Assembly: GCF_024609765.1 (NCBI RefSeq)
Contig: NZ_JANFDG010000017.1
Span: 1-64,000, forward strand
DNA: 64,000 nt
From: Shinella pollutisoli
Lineage (GTDB): Bacteria > Pseudomonadota > Alphaproteobacteria > Rhizobiales > Rhizobiaceae
Reading direction: 5' to 3'
The notes beneath the pieces are model-generated. The model made no database searches, was not told the DNA's origin, and worked only from the letters and a program-made list of their open reading frames with translations. The number at the start of each line of letters is the position of its first letter. The first letter of the stretch is position 1. The position numbers and the translations under genes were made by a program. Below, in pieces: positions 41,073-50,930 of the stretch.

Positions 41073-44000
41073 TCAATGGAAGTCGTGCGATTTCACCCGG
41101 AGCAGGCCGCCGCCGTAGCCGCCGAGCAGGTTGCGTGGCCGGACCGGCGGCGCGCCGTCGCCGTTGCGATGGCCGATCGTGGCGAAGAGATCCGAAAGGT
41201 CGATGAGCTTTCGCGCCACGATGTGCACCACCTCGCCCTCACGCTGGAGGTGACCCTTCACGCCGATCAACGGTGCGCCGAGCACGATGCGGCGGTGGGC
41301 CTCGAACACCTTCCTCCAGACGACGACGTTGGCGATGCCCGTCTCGTCCTCGAGGGTGAGGAAGATGACGCCCTTGGCCGAGCCCGGCCGCTGGCGCACG
41401 AGGACGATGCCCGCCGTCTCCACCGGCTGCCGGTCGCGCCGCGCCGTCGCCTCCGCCGAAGTGAGGATGCGGCGGCGGTTCAGGTCCTCGCGCAGGAAGC
41501 GCACCGGATGGTCGCGCAGCGTCAGGCCGACATGGCCGTAATCCTCGACGACCTCGTGGCCTCCCGTCATGGGGGCCAGCGCCACGTCCGGCTCGTCCAG
41601 CTCGCGCGCGGCCGCGGCGGCGAAGAGCGGCAGCGGCTCGTCGCGCAGCGCCCGGATCGCCCAGAGCGCCTCGCGTCGGGAAAGGCCGAGAGACGGGCGG
41701 AAGGCGTCCGCCTCGGCAAGGTCGACAAGGGACGAGACCGGCAGGCCGGAGCGGCGCCAGAGGTCGTCCACCGAGGCGAAGGGCTCGTCCGCCCGCGCCG
41801 CCAGCATGTCTGACGCCTGCCTGTTCTTGAGGCTCTTCACCAGCCGTAGGCCGAGGCGCACGGCGAAGCGGTCCTTGTCGGCGGTCGGCTCCAGCGTGCA
41901 GTCCCAGCGGCTCCGATTGACGCAGACGGGCCGCACCTCGACCCCGTGCTCGCGTGCGTCGCGCACGATCTGCGCCGGGGCGTAGAAGCCCATCGGCTGG
42001 GAATTGAGCAAAGCGGCGCAGAAGACGTCCGGATGGTGGCATTTCACCCAGGCCGAGGCATAGGCGACGATGGCGAAGCTGTAGGCGTGGCTTTCCGGGA
42101 AGCCGTAGGAGCCGAAGCCCTCGAGCTGACGGCACATGCGCTCGGCGAATTCGGACGCGTAGCCGTTTTCGACCATGCCGTCGACCAGCTCCTGCCGGAA
42201 CTTGTCGACGCCGCCGGTCTGCTTGAAGGTCGCCATGGCGCGGCGGAGCTGGTCGGCACGCTCCGGCGTGAATTTGGCGCAGACGATCGCCACCTTCATC
42301 GCCTGCTCCTGGAACAGCGGCACGCCGAGCGTCTTGCCCAGCACGTCTTCGAGTTCCTTCGTCGGATAGTCGACCTTCTCCTGCTTCTCCCGGCGGCGCA
42401 GATAGGGATGCACCATGTCGCCCTGGATCGGGCCGGGCCGGACGATCGCCACCTGGATGACGAGGTCGTAGAATTCCTTCGGCCTGAGCCGCGGCAGCAT
42501 GGACATCTGCGCCCGGCTCTCGATCTGGAAGGTGCCGAGCGTGTCGGCCTTGGAGATCATTGCATAGGTCTCCGCATCTCCTTCCGGAATGCCGGAAAGC
42601 GTCAGGGTCTTGCCCTTGTGCTCTTCCATGAGCTCGAAGGCGCGGCGCATGCAGGACAGCATGCCGAGCGCCAGCACGTCGACCTTCATGAAGCCGAGCG
42701 ATTCGACGTCGTCCTTGTCCCATTCGATCACCTGCCGGCCGTCCATCGCGGCGGGCTCGATCGGCACGAGGTCGTCCAGCCGGTCGCGCGTCAGCACGAA
42801 GCCGCCGGGGTGCTGCGAGAGATGGCGCGGCGCATCGAGAAGCTGTTTGGCGAGCTCGAACAGCAGCCGGACGCGGCGGTCGTCGACGTTGAGGCCGAGA
42901 CCCCGGACATGGTCGACCGGCAGCTCGCGCGACCAGCCCCAGACCTGTGACGACAAGACCTTCAGCACGTCCTCCGGCATGCCGAGCGCGCGGCCGACGT
43001 CGCGCATCGCCGCGCGCGAGCGGTAGCGGATGACGGTGGCGCAGAGTGCGGCGCGCTCGCGCCCGTAGGTCTCGTAGATCCACTGGATCACCTCCTCGCG
43101 CCGCTCGTGCTCGAAATCCACGTCGATGTCGGGCGGTTCGCCGCGCTGCTCGGAGACGAAGCGCTCGAAGAGCAGGCCGTTGCCGAGCGGATTGACGGCG
43201 GTGATGCCGAGCACGTAGCAGACGGCGCTGTTGGCCGCCGAGCCGCGGCCCTGGCAGAGAATGCCAATGGTGCGGGCATGGCGCACGATGGCATTCACGG
43301 TGAGGAAGTAGGGCGCGTATTGCAGCTTGGCGATAAGCGCCAGCTCCTCGTGCAGCTTCGTCTCCACCTCGTCGGGAATGCCCTGCGGATAGCGCTCCGC
43401 CGCCCCTTCCCAGGTGTATTTCTCCAGCGCCTCCTGCGGCGTCAGCTCCGGGTGATCCCGCTCCTCGGGATACTGGTATTTCAGCTCGTCGAGCGAGAAG
43501 CGGCAGCGCTCGGCGATCTCCAGCGTGCGGTCGAGCGCTTGCCGGTAGCGTGAGAAGAGGCGGTGCATCTCCGCAGGCGCCTTGAGATAGCGGTCGGCAT
43601 GGCGCTCGCGCAGGAAGCCGGCGTCGTCGATTGCGACCTTGTGGCGGATGCAGGTGACGACGTCCTGCAGCATCCGCCGGCCGGGCTCGTGATAGAGCAC
43701 GTCGTTGGTGACGACGGTCGGGACATGGTGGCGGGCGGCGAGGTTCGACAGTTCCCAGAGCCGCAGTTGGTCGTTCGGCCGGCGGCGCAGCGTCAGCGCG
43801 AGATAGCAGCGGCCGCGGAAGGTCTCCTTCGTCCGCCGGAGATGGAAGTCCGTCGTCTCGTCCGCCTCGTCGGGCACGAGCACGGCGATGAGGCCCTCGT
43901 TCCATTCGGCGACGTCCGCCCAGTCGAGGCGGCAGGCCCCCTTGCCGCCCCGCGCCTTGCCGGTCGAGAGCAGCCGGCAGAGCCGCGCATAGGCGTCCCG

Positions 44001-44249
44001 GTCGGTCGGATAGACGAGGAGCGACTGGCCGCAGGCGAGGTCGAGCCGGCAGCCGACGACGAGGCGCACGCCCGTCACCTTCGCCGCCCGGTGCGCCTGG
44101 ACGATGCCGGCGAGGCTGTTGCGGTCGGCAATCCCGAGCGCGGCAATGCCGAGCTCGGCCGCCCGCAAGAACAGGTCCTCGGCGCTGCTCGCCCCGCGCA
44201 GGAAGGAGAAGTGGGTCGTCACCTGCAATTCGGCGTAGCGCGTCGTCAT
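41073..44249 (-). CDS. dnaE2: Error-prone DNA polymerase III alpha subunit DnaE2 (ImuC)
   Basis: A 1058-residue C-family polymerase of the DnaE2/ImuC type, the translesion polymerase of the ImuABC mutasome. The PHP domain starts [20 protein letters not shown]. The polymerase region shows [20 protein letters not shown] with the catalytic aspartates, and [18 protein letters not shown]; the OB domain is near the end ([17 protein letters not shown]). ATG 44249 overlaps the imuB stop by 4 nt, which fixes the start; longer frames overlap imuB. It is the last gene of the SOS cassette and replaces the main polymerase at damaged sites, causing mutation. Confidence 0.94.
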   Translation of the reverse strand: MTTRYAELQVTTHFSFLRGASSAEDLFLRAAELGIAALGIADRNSLAGIVQAHRAAKVTGVRLVVGCRLDLACGQSLLVYPTDRDAYARLCRLLSTGKARGGKGACRLDWADVAEWNEGLIAVLVPDEADETTDFHLRRTKETFRGRCYLALTLRRRPNDQLRLWELSNLAARHHVPTVVTNDVLYHEPGRRMLQDVVTCIRHKVAIDDAGFLRERHADRYLKAPAEMHRLFSRYRQALDRTLEIAERCRFSLDELKYQYPEERDHPELTPQEALEKYTWEGAAERYPQGIPDEVETKLHEELALIAKLQYAPYFLTVNAIVRHARTIGILCQGRGSAANSAVCYVLGITAVNPLGNGLLFERFVSEQRGEPPDIDVDFEHERREEVIQWIYETYGRERAALCATVIRYRSRAAMRDVGRALGMPEDVLKVLSSQVWGWSRELPVDHVRGLGLNVDDRRVRLLFELAKQLLDAPRHLSQHPGGFVLTRDRLDDLVPIEPAAMDGRQVIEWDKDDVESLGFMKVDVLALGMLSCMRRAFELMEEHKGKTLTLSGIPEGDAETYAMISKADTLGTFQIESRAQMSMLPRLRPKEFYDLVIQVAIVRPGPIQGDMVHPYLRRREKQEKVDYPTKELEDVLGKTLGVPLFQEQAMKVAIVCAKFTPERADQLRRAMATFKQTGGVDKFRQELVDGMVENGYASEFAERMCRQLEGFGSYGFPESHAYSFAIVAYASAWVKCHHPDVFCAALLNSQPMGFYAPAQIVRDAREHGVEVRPVCVNRSRWDCTLEPTADKDRFAVRLGLRLVKSLKNRQASDMLAARADEPFASVDDLWRRSGLPVSSLVDLAEADAFRPSLGLSRREALWAIRALRDEPLPLFAAAAARELDEPDVALAPMTGGHEVVEDYGHVGLTLRDHPVRFLREDLNRRRILTSAEATARRDRQPVETAGIVLVRQRPGSAKGVIFLTLEDETGIANVVVWRKVFEAHRRIVLGAPLIGVKGHLQREGEVVHIVARKLIDLSDLFATIGHRNGDGAPPVRPRNLLGGYGGGLLRVKSHDFH

Positions 44250-45769
44250 GCGAAGATCCCGTGCAGGAACCAGCGGCCCTTCCCGTTCGCCGCGGCCTCC
44301 TCCGCGCCCGAGCGGAACACCCAGAAGCGCTTTCCGGCCTCGTCCTCGACGGCGAAATAGTCGCGCACGGCGGCGCGCTCGGCATCGCGCTTCCACCATT
44401 CGCCGAAGACGCGCTCCGGCCCGTCCGCCCGTTTCACCATGCGGCGCACGCCGCGCCAGGTGAAGGCGGCCGGCGGATGATCGGGCAGGAGCGCCATGAC
44501 CTCGATCGCCTCCGGCCGGGCGAGAAGCCGGGCGGGACGCGGCCAGCGGCTCGGCCAGCCGGCGCCGTCGTCGGGTGCCAGCGGGCTGACGCGGTGGACG
44601 GAGCGTTCGGGCACGTCGCTTTCGACGGGGGCGAGGCGATAGAGCCGCCGGGCGCCGATGCGGTTGGCGATCAGGTCGACGAGGCCGGCGATGTCCGCTT
44701 CCTCCTCGCCGGGAATGAGCCCGGCCATCTGCCGGCCGCAGAGCGGCTCGGCGAGCGTCGCCGTGAGATCCATGGCCTCGATGCCGAAGCCGGGGTCGAC
44801 CGTCTCGATGCGGTCGCAGAGGAGGCGGGTCAGGCGTTTCTCGTCGCGCACGGGCAGCGCCGTGCCGACGCGGATCGCCTGCAGGCCGCTGTCGACGCGA
44901 GAAAACAGGAGATCGAGCCGGCGGGCGCCGAGCCCGTGCCGCTCGAGCCCGCGACAGAGATCGTGCACGAGCAGGCCCGCGTAGCGGGCGATGGTCTCCG
45001 CCGCGCCGATCGGCTCGCCGAAGGCGCGGCGCACCGTCACCAGCTCCGGGTCGCGCACCGGCTCGACCGGCTCGGCGACGATACCGTCGAGCTGGTCGAG
45101 CCGGAGGCCGAGCCCGGTGCCGAAACGCAGCACCAGCGGCGCGCGCGGCACGGCACGCAACGCGCCGATGCTGTCGAGGCCGAGGAGGCGGAGGCCGGCG
45201 GCGGTTGCGGGGTCGATCCGCAGCGCCGCGACCGGCAGGCCGGCGACGGTCTCGGCCTCGCCCCCGGGCGGGACGACGCGGACGGGATCGGCGAGGAAGC
45301 GGGCGGCCGCATGGGCGGCGCCGAGCGTGCCGGCGATGGCGGCGCGGGCGGTGATACCCGAGGCGGCAAGCCGGTTGACGAGGCCCGTCAGCAGCCGTTC
45401 CTCGCCGCCGTGCAGCCGGTCGGTGCCGGTCGTGTCGATGACGAGCCCGTCCGGCGGGTCGGCGGCGACGATGGGCGCGTAGTGCCCGAGGGCCCAGAGC
45501 GCGAGCCGCGTCAGGGCCGCCGCATCCGCCGCCGGCGCGGCATTCATCGTCACGAGATCGGGCACCAGCGCGTGGGCCTTGGCGAGCGGCATGCCGATGT
45601 GCACGCCGGCCTGTTCGGCGGGCCGGCTCACCGCCGTGACGATGCGGCGCGCGCCGTCGCGGCCGACGAGCACCAGCCGCGTCTCAGGCGGTGGCGCCGA
45701 GGCGCCCATCGCGCGCCGCAGGCGATCGATCGGCCAGCCCGGAAGAAAGAGCGATACGACCCTCGGCAT
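44246..45769 (-). CDS. imuB: ImuB, inactive Y-family polymerase-like mutasome hub
   Basis: A 507-residue protein related to Y-family (UmuC/DinB) polymerases. The usual catalytic N-terminal DxDAFFA motif is replaced by [10 protein letters not shown], so the first acidic residue is missing; in known ImuB proteins catalysis is lost and the protein links ImuA, DnaE2 and the sliding clamp. Y-family folds are still seen ([32 protein letters not shown]). The start at 45769 lies 86 nt inside imuA, the stop overlaps dnaE2 by 4 nt. The cassette order imuA-imuB-dnaE2 is the standard one. Confidence 0.92.
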   Translation of the reverse strand: MPRVVSLFLPGWPIDRLRRAMGASAPPPETRLVLVGRDGARRIVTAVSRPAEQAGVHIGMPLAKAHALVPDLVTMNAAPAADAAALTRLALWALGHYAPIVAADPPDGLVIDTTGTDRLHGGEERLLTGLVNRLAASGITARAAIAGTLGAAHAAARFLADPVRVVPPGGEAETVAGLPVAALRIDPATAAGLRLLGLDSIGALRAVPRAPLVLRFGTGLGLRLDQLDGIVAEPVEPVRDPELVTVRRAFGEPIGAAETIARYAGLLVHDLCRGLERHGLGARRLDLLFSRVDSGLQAIRVGTALPVRDEKRLTRLLCDRIETVDPGFGIEAMDLTATLAEPLCGRQMAGLIPGEEEADIAGLVDLIANRIGARRLYRLAPVESDVPERSVHRVSPLAPDDGAGWPSRWPRPARLLARPEAIEVMALLPDHPPAAFTWRGVRRMVKRADGPERVFGEWWKRDAERAAVRDYFAVEDEAGKRFWVFRSGAEEAAANGKGRWFLHGIFA

Positions 45770-46445
45770 CCGCCGCCTCCACTTCGAATTCCGCCGCCTC
45801 GCCCGCCCGGCAGCGCACCAGTTCCAGCCGCCAGCGCGCCCGGCCGAGGCCGGGAACGGGCAAGGGCGCCGACGGCAGCGCGGTCACCCGCCAGCGCGTC
45901 ACGGCGGCGGAGGGCTCGGCATAGGCGTCCGCCTGCCCCCGGTGGCGCCGCAGGCGCAGCGCCAGCGCCAGCGTGCCGCCCGCTTCCGCCGCGAGTTGCA
46001 GCCGGCGCGAGGCGGTCATCGACAGGCGGGCGACCTCCGCCACCACCGCGCCGAGGCCGCCGTGGCGCAGCCCCTCCTCGAAACAGGCGAGCAGGCTCTT
46101 CTCGTCGTCCGCCTCGACATAGACGACCCGGCCGGGCGCAAGGCCGGCCTGCGCCAGCGCGGGGGCGAAGAGGTCCGCGCGCGTGAGGCACCACAGCACC
46201 GGCCCGCGCGTGCGTGCGGCGACCGCCGCGGCAAACAGCGTGGCCGCCGCGGCCCCCGTCATGTCGTCCCCGCCGCCTGAGACCTCGTGCAGGCTGGCGA
46301 GCGCCAGCCCGCCGTCCGGCAGCCGTGCGTCGATCTCCGGCACGCCGAAGGAAAGCGCGGCCCGGTCGCGCGGCGCGCGGCCGTCGAGCCGCCGGATGCG
46401 GTCGCGCAGGTCGGCGACGGCGGCGCGGGCGGCGGAAGCGGACAT
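45684..46445 (-). CDS. imuA: ImuA, RecA-like mutasome protein
   Basis: A 253-residue protein of the ImuA family, which has a RecA/SulA-like core. Visible are RIRRLDGRAPRDRAALSFGV, the degenerate nucleotide-loop area LHEVSGGGDDMTGAAAATLF, and VLWCLTRADLFAPALAQAGL. It takes part in SOS-induced translesion synthesis together with ImuB and DnaE2. ATG 46445 is the first gene start downstream of the LexA-type box at 46478-46492. The 3' end overlaps imuB by 86 nt in a different frame, longer than the usual few bases. Confidence 0.9.
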   Translation of the reverse strand: MSASAARAAVADLRDRIRRLDGRAPRDRAALSFGVPEIDARLPDGGLALASLHEVSGGGDDMTGAAAATLFAAAVAARTRGPVLWCLTRADLFAPALAQAGLAPGRVVYVEADDEKSLLACFEEGLRHGGLGAVVAEVARLSMTASRRLQLAAEAGGTLALALRLRRHRGQADAYAEPSAAVTRWRVTALPSAPLPVPGLGRARWRLELVRCRAGEAAEFEVEAADAEGRIALSSGLADRSPAARDGRLGATA

Positions 46446-46477
46446 CGATCATGCGTCTCCACGGAAAAAGCAAACAT

Positions 46478-46492
46478 GTTCCCTTTTTGTTC
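46478..46492 (-). promoter_or_regulatory. SOS (LexA) box of imuA-imuB-dnaE2
   Basis: GTTC (46478-46481), 7 nt, GTTC (46489-46492) read on the + strand, that is GAAC-N7-GAAC towards imuA. This is exactly the direct-repeat LexA operator known for alphaproteobacteria. It lies 33 nt before the imuA start, so DNA damage should induce the cassette. Confidence 0.88.
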
Positions 46493-46545
46493 TCTGGCTG
46501 GAAAAGAGTCAACGCTCCTTCCGATCACAGTTTGAATCAGCCGCG

Positions 46546-46570
46546 GGAACCATCGCGGCGGTCGGAAGTT
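46546..46570 (+). promoter_or_regulatory. EcfG-type general stress promoter (one mismatch)
   Basis: GGAAC (46546-46550), 16 nt, then AGTT (46567-46570), compared with the EcfG consensus GGAAC-N16/17-CGTT known for alphaproteobacteria. It lies 39 nt before the ATG of the small membrane-anchored protein at 46610, a gene type often under EcfG control. The C-to-A change in the -10 element leaves some doubt. Confidence 0.6.
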
Positions 46571-46609
46571 CTTTCTTCCGCAATTCCCATCATTTCAGGA
46601 GACAGGGCA

Positions 46610-46918
46610 ATGGCTGACGAAAAGATCCCGGGCAAGAAGACGTCGCTCGGCATCGTGGAGACGGGCGAGAAGGTCGCGGAGGACGCCCGGCAGGCCGCGG
46701 CGGAGGCCACGGTCAGCGAGCAGATCGAGGCGCTCAAGGCGGAGATCGGCCGGCTCAAGGAATCCGCCGGGCTGCTCGCCGAGGGGACCGGGCAGCTCGC
46801 GATCACGCAGGTCCAGTCGCTGCGCGAGGAGCTGCGTCAGACCGTGGTGGCCAATCCGCTCGCCGCCCTCGCCGGTGCCGCTTTCATCGGCTATCTCTGC
46901 GGCCTGCGCCACCGCTGA
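46610..46918 (+). CDS. DUF883/ElaB-YqjD-like membrane-anchored protein (copy 1)
   Basis: A 102-residue protein with a helical, charged N-terminal part (ATVSEQIEALKAEIGRLKES, coiled-coil-like) and a C-terminal membrane anchor (NPLAALAGAAFIGYLCGLRH). This is the architecture of ElaB/YqjD/YgaM proteins (DUF883), which are tail-anchored and stress-induced in other bacteria. ATG 46610 follows TTTCAGGAGACAGGGCA. A candidate EcfG promoter lies upstream. It is divergent from imuA and convergent with ggt (8 nt). A second gene of the same type is at 52617-52940. Confidence 0.8.
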   Translation: MADEKIPGKKTSLGIVETGEKVAEDARQAAAEATVSEQIEALKAEIGRLKESAGLLAEGTGQLAITQVQSLREELRQTVVANPLAALAGAAFIGYLCGLRHR

Positions 46919-46926
46919 TCGATGCA

Positions 46927-48666
46927 TCAATAGCCGATGGCGGCGCCGGCCGTCGCCCGGCTGTCGATCGCCCCGTAATAGCGCGCCCCGCCGCCGGCTT
47001 CGATCTCCGACAGGTTCCGTCCGCCGACGAGGATGCCGGCAGCCTCCCCCCAGACCGGCCAGCCGTCGTCGACGCCGACGTCGTAGCCCATGCCGGTGAG
47101 CAGCCGGATCGTGTCGGGCGAGAGCGCGAAGGGCTCCATGAACACCTTGTCCGGCAGCCACTGGTGATGGATGCGCGGCGCGTCGATCGCCGCCTGCAGG
47201 TCCATACCGTGGTCGATGACGTTGACAATGGCCTCCAGCGTGATGGTGATGATGCGCGCGCCGCCGGGACTGCCGATCACCATGAAGGGCTGTCCGTCCT
47301 TCGAGAGGATCGTCGGGTTCATCGACGACAGCGGCGACTTGCGCGGCGCGATCGCATTGGCCTCGCCCTGGATCAGGCCGTAGAGATTGGCGACGCCCGG
47401 CTTGACGGTGAAGTCGTCCATCTCGTTGTTGAGCAGGATGCCGGTCCCCTCCGCCACCTTGCCGATGCCGAACGAGCCGTTCAGTGTATAGGTGACCGCG
47501 ACCGCGTTGCCGTCCTTGTCGATGATCGAATAATGCGTCGTCTCGGCCGCCTCGGCGAAACCGCCCGGCTTCAGGTCCTCGCTGACGCCCGCTTTGTAGG
47601 GATCGATGCGGGCGCGGATTTCCGCGGCATAGGCCTTGCTCGTCAGCTTCTCCACCGGATTGTCGACGAAGTCGGGATCGCCGAGCGCGGTGTTGCGATC
47701 GACGAAGGCGTGGCGCATGGCCTCCACCATCAGCCGCACGGTCTCGGCCGAGCCGTAGCCGAGATAGGCGATCGGATAGCCTTCGAGCACGTTGAGGATT
47801 TCGCAGATGATAAGCCCGCCGGAGGACGGCGGCGGCGAGGAGACGATCTCGTAGCCGCGGTAGCTGCAGGTGACCGGCTCCAGCTCGCGCACCCGGTACT
47901 GCTCGAAGTCCGCCTTCGCCAGGATGCCGCCGTTGGCCTCGCTTACCTTGACGATCAGGTCGGCGATCCTGCCCTTGTAGAAGGCATCCGCGCCGCCCTC
48001 GGCGATCGCCGTGAGCGAACCCGCGAGGTCGGCCTGCACCAGCCGCGTGCCCAGCTTCAGCGGCTTGCCGTCCTTGAGGAAGATCTTCGACGCCGCCGGA
48101 TCCTGCGCCAGCATGTCGTTGCCGTCGGCAAGGGCGGCGATGTCGCCCGGTTCCAGCACGAAGCCGTCCCGGGCCAGCCGGATCGCCGGCGCCAGCAGCT
48201 CGCCGCGCTCGCGCGTGCCGTATTTTTCGCGCGCCGCTTCGAGGCCGGCGACGGAGCCGGGCACGCCCACGGCGAGATAGCCGTCGGTGCTGGCGCCCGG
48301 CACGGGATTGCCGTCGGCGTCGAGATACATGGTCTTCGTCGCGGCGAGCGGCGCGCGCTCGCGGAAGTCGAGGAAGGTCGTCGTGCCGTCCCTGAGGCGG
48401 ATGGTCATGAAGCCGCCGCCGCCGAGATTGCCGGCCGTCGGGTAGACGACGGCGAGCGCGTAGCCGACCGCCACCGCCGCGTCGACGGCGTTGCCTCCGG
48501 CCTTCAGCACGTCGACGCCGACCTGCGAGGCGAGATGCTGGGCCGTCACCACCATGCCGTTCTCGCCCTCCGCCGGGGCGGGCGAGGCCGCAAGCGCGGC
48601 GGAGGCGGCAAGCGCCGTTGCCAGGGTGAGGGCGAGGGAAAGCGGTCCCGGACGCATGGGCTGCAT
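46927..48666 (-). CDS. ggt: Gamma-glutamyltranspeptidase
   Basis: A 579-residue periplasmic enzyme that cleaves gamma-glutamyl amide bonds (glutathione, gamma-glutamyl amines or peptides) and matures by self-cleavage. A signal peptide is visible at residues about 1-27 (LSLALTLATALAASAALAAS). The catalytic threonine, first residue of the small subunit, is Thr376 in TTHYSIIDKDGNAVAVTYTL. Substrate residues are seen in GILLNNEMDDF and SSMNPTIL. ATG 48666 is preceded by CAGGAGGAATCC; longer frames lack this. The length is normal. It could release glutamate from gamma-glutamyl compounds, and it might be linked to the gamma-glutamylation ligase at 19 kb, though it is 26 kb away. Confidence 0.92.
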   Translation of the reverse strand: MQPMRPGPLSLALTLATALAASAALAASPAPAEGENGMVVTAQHLASQVGVDVLKAGGNAVDAAVAVGYALAVVYPTAGNLGGGGFMTIRLRDGTTTFLDFRERAPLAATKTMYLDADGNPVPGASTDGYLAVGVPGSVAGLEAAREKYGTRERGELLAPAIRLARDGFVLEPGDIAALADGNDMLAQDPAASKIFLKDGKPLKLGTRLVQADLAGSLTAIAEGGADAFYKGRIADLIVKVSEANGGILAKADFEQYRVRELEPVTCSYRGYEIVSSPPPSSGGLIICEILNVLEGYPIAYLGYGSAETVRLMVEAMRHAFVDRNTALGDPDFVDNPVEKLTSKAYAAEIRARIDPYKAGVSEDLKPGGFAEAAETTHYSIIDKDGNAVAVTYTLNGSFGIGKVAEGTGILLNNEMDDFTVKPGVANLYGLIQGEANAIAPRKSPLSSMNPTILSKDGQPFMVIGSPGGARIITITLEAIVNVIDHGMDLQAAIDAPRIHHQWLPDKVFMEPFALSPDTIRLLTGMGYDVGVDDGWPVWGEAAGILVGGRNLSEIEAGGGARYYGAIDSRATAGAAIGY

Positions 48667-48769
48667 GGATTCCTCCTGTTCCTCCCGCGCCGCGAGCGGC
48701 GACGGCAAAAGCGGAGCATGACGCGCCGCGGGACAAATGCAAGCGCCGAAGCGGGCCACGAAGCTCAGA

Positions 48770-48783
48770 TTCCGTTAACGGAA
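48770..48783. promoter_or_regulatory. Perfect 14-bp palindrome
   Basis: TTCCGTTAACGGAA, fully self-complementary, in the divergent region between ggt (start 48666) and the MHYT-GGDEF-EAL gene (start 48856). A dimeric regulator could bind here; none is identified. Confidence 0.4.
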
Positions 48784-48855
48784 CCCCCTAATCGAACCGT
48801 AACCCCTATGCCTTAGACCGCCCGCTGGGATTCCGTCATGCGGGAGGTTGAGGGG

Positions 48856-50889
48856 ATGATGACAGTGCTCGGCTGCGTGTACAACGACCATAATCTTTTC
48901 ATGGTCGTCCTCGCCGTCCTTGTCTGCGTCCTCGGCTCGGCGGTGACGCTGCGCCTCCTGCGGCGCGGGGTGCGCGCGACGGGCATGCAGCGGTTCGGCT
49001 GGCAGTTCCTCGCCGCCGTCGCCGGCGGCGGCGGCGTCTGGGCGACCCATTTCGTCGGCATCCTCGCCTACCGTCCGTCCGCGCCCGTCTCCTTCGATCC
49101 GGTCATGACGGCCTTCTCGCTGCTGATCGCCATCGCCGGGGCGCTTGCTGCCTTCTTCCTCAGCGGCATGCGCGGCGGTGGCCGGCTGTTTCCCGCCCTC
49201 GGCGGCGCCTTCGCCGGGCTTTCCTTCTCGGCCATGCACTATACCGGCATGATGGCATACCGCGTGGTCGGCATCGTCGAATGGCGCGTCGGCTACGTCG
49301 CCGCCTCCGTCCTGTTCGTCATGCTGTGCACGGCGGCGGCGATCGGCCTCGTCTGGCGGCGCCATCTCGGCATGCGGGGTTTCTGGACGGCCGTCGCGCT
49401 CTTGGTCGCCGGTATCGCCGGGCTCCACTTCACCGGCATGACCGCACTGCGCATCGTGCCGCTCCTCCAGGAGATGCCGGAGCACGAGGTCCCGGCCTTC
49501 CTCGCCCTTGCCATGACGGTCGCCGTGGTGGCGCTGATCATCATCGGCACCGGGCTGACGAGCTACCTCATCGACAGCAACGTGCGCACGGGCTCGCAGC
49601 AGCAGCTGCGCCATCTCGCCAGCCACGACACGCTGACGGGCCTGCCCAACCGGGCCCATTTCAACGAGCACCTGAGGGATTGCCTGCACGACGCCCGGCA
49701 ATCGCAGCGGCAGTTCGCCGTCGTCGGCATCGACCTCAACCGCTTCAAGGAGATCAACGACACGCTCGGACACGCCACCGGGGACGAGGCGCTGCGCATC
49801 GTCGCGCGCCGCATGGCGCAATGCCTGGAGGACGGCGAGTTCCTGGGCCGCCTCGGCGGCGACGAGTTCTCGGGCATCAAGCCCTGCCGCACCCGGGACG
49901 AGGCCCTCGCCTTCGCGGAACGCCTCGCCGGCGTGCTCGCCCGCCCGATGCGCCTCGGCACCATGGAGATGACCGTCGGCGCCAGCATCGGCGTGGCGAT
50001 GTGGCCGGAGGACGGCCGCAGCCTCGACGAGCTCGTCAACAATGCCGACATCGCGATGTACCACGCCAAGCACGCCTCGCTGGACACGATCTGCTTCTAC
50101 GACGCGGGCATCGGCGCGGCGGTGCGCAAGCGCCGCCAGCTCGCCGACGCGCTGCGCGTGGCGCTGGAGCACGACGAGCTGGCGGTCCACTACCAGGTGC
50201 AGAAGTCGCTCGCGACCGGCGAGATCAGCGGCTACGAGGCGCTGCTGCGCTGGACGCACCCGCAGCTCGGCCCCATCCCGCCGGTCGAGTTCATCCAGGT
50301 CGCGGAGGAGAACGGGCTGATCGCCGCGCTCGGCGCCTGGGTGCTGCGCCGCGCCTGCCGGGACGCCGCCACCTGGCCGCCCTCCTACCGCATCGCGGTC
50401 AACGTGTCGGCCGTGCAGCTGATGGACGTGAACCTGCCGCAGGTCGTGCACAGCGCGCTCGTCGAGACCGGCCTGCCGGCGCACAGGCTGGAGCTCGAGC
50501 TCACGGAAACCGCGCTCGTCAAGGACAAGGGCCGCTCGCTGCACGTCATGCGGCAGATCAAGGCGCTCGGCGTCGGCATCGCGCTCGACGACTTCGGCTC
50601 CGGCTATTCCTCGCTGGACACGCTGCGCAGCTTCCCCTTCGACAAGATCAAGCTCGACCGGACCTTCGTCGAGGGCATCGGCCAGGACCGGCAGTCGAAG
50701 GCGATCGTCCGCGCCGTGCTCGCCCTCGGCAAGAGCCTCGACATCCCGATCCTCGCCGAGGGCATCGAGACGGACCAGCAGCGGGCCATCCTGCAGGAGG
50801 AGGGCTGCGACGAGGGGCAGGGCTTCCTTCTCGGCCGTCCGAGCCCGCTGACGGCGCTCGACGGAAAGGCCCGCTCCGACGCGGCCTGA
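48856..50889 (+). CDS. MHYT-GGDEF-EAL c-di-GMP signalling protein
   Basis: A 677-residue inner-membrane protein. Residues about 1-240 form seven membrane helices with the MHYT repeats (ATHFVGILAY, SAMHYTGMMAY, LHFTGMTAL), thought to bind a metal or diatomic gas. Residues about 250-410 form a GGDEF domain with the intact RLGGDEFSG loop. Residues about 425-670 form an EAL domain with YEALLRW, ALDDFGSGYSS and LAEGIETD, so both synthesis and breakdown of c-di-GMP are possible. ATG 48856 is preferred over 48838 because GGGAGG lies 8 nt upstream and the family starts with the first helix there. The gene ends in a shared hairpin with the nitrite reductase gene. Confidence 0.9.
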   Translation: MMTVLGCVYNDHNLFMVVLAVLVCVLGSAVTLRLLRRGVRATGMQRFGWQFLAAVAGGGGVWATHFVGILAYRPSAPVSFDPVMTAFSLLIAIAGALAAFFLSGMRGGGRLFPALGGAFAGLSFSAMHYTGMMAYRVVGIVEWRVGYVAASVLFVMLCTAAAIGLVWRRHLGMRGFWTAVALLVAGIAGLHFTGMTALRIVPLLQEMPEHEVPAFLALAMTVAVVALIIIGTGLTSYLIDSNVRTGSQQQLRHLASHDTLTGLPNRAHFNEHLRDCLHDARQSQRQFAVVGIDLNRFKEINDTLGHATGDEALRIVARRMAQCLEDGEFLGRLGGDEFSGIKPCRTRDEALAFAERLAGVLARPMRLGTMEMTVGASIGVAMWPEDGRSLDELVNNADIAMYHAKHASLDTICFYDAGIGAAVRKRRQLADALRVALEHDELAVHYQVQKSLATGEISGYEALLRWTHPQLGPIPPVEFIQVAEENGLIAALGAWVLRRACRDAATWPPSYRIAVNVSAVQLMDVNLPQVVHSALVETGLPAHRLELELTETALVKDKGRSLHVMRQIKALGVGIALDDFGSGYSSLDTLRSFPFDKIKLDRTFVEGIGQDRQSKAIVRAVLALGKSLDIPILAEGIETDQQRAILQEEGCDEGQGFLLGRPSPLTALDGKARSDAA

Positions 50890-50897
50890 TCACGGAC

Positions 50898-50922
50898 GGG
50901 CCCGCGGTTTCCCCGCGAGCCC
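50898..50922. terminator. Hairpin between convergent stop codons
   Basis: GGGC (50898-50901) with GCCC (50919-50922) and CGCGG (50903-50907) with CCGCG (50913-50917), loop about 5 nt. It sits in the 41 nt between the stops of the c-di-GMP gene and nirK and may terminate both. Confidence 0.5.
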
Positions 50923-50930
50923 CGCGTGCA

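Noticed and set aside
41239-44385. 1048-codon open frame on the - strand in a second frame of dnaE2
   Set aside because: It is the shifted frame of dnaE2 and gives an arginine/alanine-rich translation. The real frame has PHP, polymerase and OB motifs.
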